A stretch of DNA of 15,143 bases from an uncultured Lachnospiraceae bacterium. GTDB taxonomy: Bacteria > Bacillota_A > Clostridia > Lachnospirales > Lachnospiraceae. A program made the translations under genes and the position numbers. The notes beneath the pieces are model-generated. The model had not been told where the DNA came from and did no database searches. It saw only the letters and a list, made by a program, of their open reading frames with translations. The DNA lies in the NCBI GenBank assembly GCA_947564305.1, contig CANOBT010000131.1:1-15143 (forward strand), given 5' to 3'. Below are positions 14,070-15,143 of this stretch, piece by piece. Numbering within the stretch: the first letter of the stretch is position 1; each line of letters begins with the position of its first letter.

Positions 14070-14480
14070 CTATATGATCTTCCCTGAAAGATGATCTATC
14101 TCGTGCTGCGCTATCTGGGCAGGCCAATCTTTTAACTTCAACTTTTGTTTTTTCCAGTTAAAATCGAGATACTCGACTTCTATTTCTTTATAACGGTTCG
14201 TTTTACGTACTCCTTCCAGTGACAGGCATCCTTCCTCAGTTTCATAAAGCCCGCTTTTAGAAACGATCACTGGATTGAACATCACGATGTCAAGCTCTCC
14301 CATACTTATGATAATGATATTCTTCTTCACTCCGATCATATTGGCAGCCATGCCAACACAGCGGTCTCGATTGGCCTTTAATGTATCTTGTAAGTCTCTT
14401 CCCACCTGCAGGTCAGCTTTCGCTGCCGGTTCTGATTTCTGCCCCAGAAAGATAACATCCCTCACAATCTGTTTCACCAT
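14070..14480 (-). CDS. Peptide-deformylase-like protein with altered motif I
   Basis: The 136-residue protein has the three deformylase motifs in order. Motif II is EEGCLSL with metal ligand Cys85, and motif III is QHEIDH with His126, Glu127 and His130. Motif I, normally GxGLAAxQ, reads C41-V-G-M-A-A-N-M48, so the glutamine that stabilises the reaction intermediate in classical enzymes is methionine. Peptide deformylase removes the formyl group from the first methionine of new proteins. The metal site is intact, but activity on the normal substrate is uncertain; this looks like a divergent short subfamily seen in Firmicutes, not the essential housekeeping Def. The ATG has GAGAGGA about ten bases upstream. 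It heads the tight group with the methyltransferase, the small protein and the macro domain. Confidence 0.85.
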   Translation of the reverse strand: MVKQIVRDVIFLGQKSEPAAKADLQVGRDLQDTLKANRDRCVGMAANMIGVKKNIIIISMGELDIVMFNPVIVSKSGLYETEEGCLSLEGVRKTNRYKEIEVEYLDFNWKKQKLKLKDWPAQIAQHEIDHLSGKII

Positions 14481-14498
14481 TTATGCTCATTCCTCTCC

Positions 14499-14538
14499 AA
14501 ACCATATGTCATCTTATGGTTTTCTCACTGTTTTTCAA
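14499..14538 (-). promoter_or_regulatory. Dyad symmetry and weak promoter before the deformylase-like gene
   Basis: AAACCATA (14499-14506) and TATGGTTT (14515-14522) form a perfect 8-bp inverted repeat with an 8-base spacer. On the minus strand TTGAAA (14533-14538) is 16 bases from TAAGAT (14511-14516), and this -10-like hexamer lies mostly in the spacer of the dyad. It could be an operator over a promoter, or simply a hairpin just before the ribosome binding site at 14491-14497. Both readings are tentative. Confidence 0.35.
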
Positions 14539-14568
14539 CATCGGATATACGTCCACATTTATCCAAGT

Positions 14569-15015
14569 CTACATCCAATTCCTAATCGCGTCCTCTGTTA
14601 CGCCATTTGCGTTTAATGGTCTGTGCCATCTGGCCTCTGGATATGATTTTTTTAATTTTACAGCAATCTTCACAGGCTTTGAAGCACCGCTTGTTGTAAA
14701 TAGAGCCACATGCTTTCCGCTTAAATTTACCGCATCCAACAGCGTTAGTATCACATTTGGTACAACTCCACACCAGATAGGGCATCCAATCAGAATTCGT
14801 TCATATTTCTGCACATCTGGAATCTCTATTGCAAGTTCCGGGCGTGCTTTTGTAAAAATTTCTTTCAGAGATGTAAATACGGTTTTCCAGTAAGACATCT
14901 TGTAAGATTTTTCACATTTTATTTCTACTAAATCTGCGTCCTTTATTTCTGCGATCTTTTCGGCAGCCGCCTTTGTTCTTCCTGTCTGTGAAAAATAAAT
15001 CACCAGCGTATTCAT
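14569..15015 (-). CDS. Small flavodoxin family protein
   Basis: The 148-residue protein starts MNTLVIYFSQTGRTKAAAEK; SQTGRTK (9-15) is the FMN phosphate loop. Further flavodoxin features are YERILIGCPIWCGVVPNVIL (71-90), which supplies the stacking residues around the isoalloxazine ring, and HVALFTTSG (102-110). Such proteins carry electrons or act as FMN-dependent oxidoreductases in the cytoplasm. The ATG at 15013-15015 has AAGGAG (15024-15029) eight bases upstream; a longer frame starting at 15051 would add twelve residues without support. It ends about 88 bases before the deformylase-like gene, where a dyad and a weak promoter lie, so it may be a separate transcription unit. Confidence 0.88.
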   Translation of the reverse strand: MNTLVIYFSQTGRTKAAAEKIAEIKDADLVEIKCEKSYKMSYWKTVFTSLKEIFTKARPELAIEIPDVQKYERILIGCPIWCGVVPNVILTLLDAVNLSGKHVALFTTSGASKPVKIAVKLKKSYPEARWHRPLNANGVTEDAIRNWM

Positions 15016-15073
15016 ATCAAAATCTCCTTCCACATTTTGGGCAGAATTCATTTTAATCTTGCTTTCTTTTTCA

Positions 15074-15142
15074 TCATCTAATTTGTTTATGTTGATGCTG
15101 AATTGTCCTTACCGCAATCTTTCCTGCGGCCATAACATCACC
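15074..15142 (-). CDS. 3' end of an unidentified gene at the right edge
   Basis: On the minus strand a frame is open from the window edge to a TGA at 15074-15076, directly followed by a second TGA, giving 22 residues that read GDVMAAGKIAVRTIQHQHKQ before the last two. It lies 58 bases upstream of the flavodoxin start on the same strand, as expected for a cotranscribed neighbour. The fragment is too short to identify a family, and an open frame of this length can occur by chance. Confidence 0.4.
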   Translation of the reverse strand, partial: GDVMAAGKIAVRTIQHQHKQIR

Positions 15143-15143
15143 C

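Noticed and set aside
14483..14893. Plus-strand open frame of 136 codons opposite the flavodoxin gene
   Set aside because: It covers the antisense of a clear flavodoxin with FMN-binding motifs and has no family resemblance of its own.

Overview
This window looks like the chromosome of a low-to-mid GC Gram-positive anaerobe of class Clostridia, most likely family Lachnospiraceae. The reasons are gene content and order (radical SAM TIGR03960 - DUF2344 - RNase E/G upstream of rplU-prp-rpmA-obgE-yhbY-nadD-yqeK-rsfS), an L27 with the Firmicutes-type cleavable N-terminus and its Prp protease, a LexA with Bacillus/Clostridium-type operators, and strong AGGAGG-like ribosome binding sites. The species cannot be fixed from sequence alone. 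Almost everything lies on the minus strand; only lexA and a HigA relic are on the plus strand.

Region 1 (1-1353): the 5' part of a tyrosine recombinase gene runs off the left edge. Its leader carries two hairpins plus a possible alternative pairing. Divergently, lexA is preceded by two LexA boxes that touch its promoter, so it should be autoregulated. A near-perfect 48-bp inverted repeat ends lexA and also the large minus-strand array that converges on it.

Region 2 (1381-5767): the ribosome assembly and NAD cluster, transcribed leftward. It has a promoter and a folded leader, then rplU (L21), prp (L27-processing protease), rpmA (L27), an internal intrinsic terminator, obgE, yhbY, nadD, yqeK and rsfS. 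L21 and L27 are 50S proteins, Prp trims L27, and Obg, YhbY and RsfS act on 50S maturation or subunit joining. NadD makes NAD precursors, and YqeK belongs to a family of Ap4A hydrolases.

Region 3 (5756-12260): upstream on the same strand are a TIM-barrel amidohydrolase, an aspartate kinase with its own promoter, a YbaK-type aminoacyl-tRNA deacylase, an RNase E/G family protein without the zinc-link cysteines, DUF2344, and the TIGR03960 radical SAM protein. The last three form a tight overlapping unit. The first three appear to be inserted into the order usually seen in Clostridia.

Region 4 (12261-12895): an AT-rich scar with two damaged genes facing each other. One is a HigA-family antitoxin lacking its N-terminus (plus strand); the other is a macro-domain protein lacking its C-terminal third (minus strand).

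Region 5 (12876-15143): an accessory minus-strand set: the end of an unidentified gene, a small flavodoxin, a peptide-deformylase-like protein in which the catalytic glutamine of motif I is methionine, a SAM-dependent methyltransferase, a 76-residue cysteine-containing protein and the broken macro domain. The last four are packed with gaps of 2-11 bases and are probably cotranscribed. I found no rRNA, tRNA, CRISPR array, insertion sequence or clear riboswitch class other than the candidate L21 leader.
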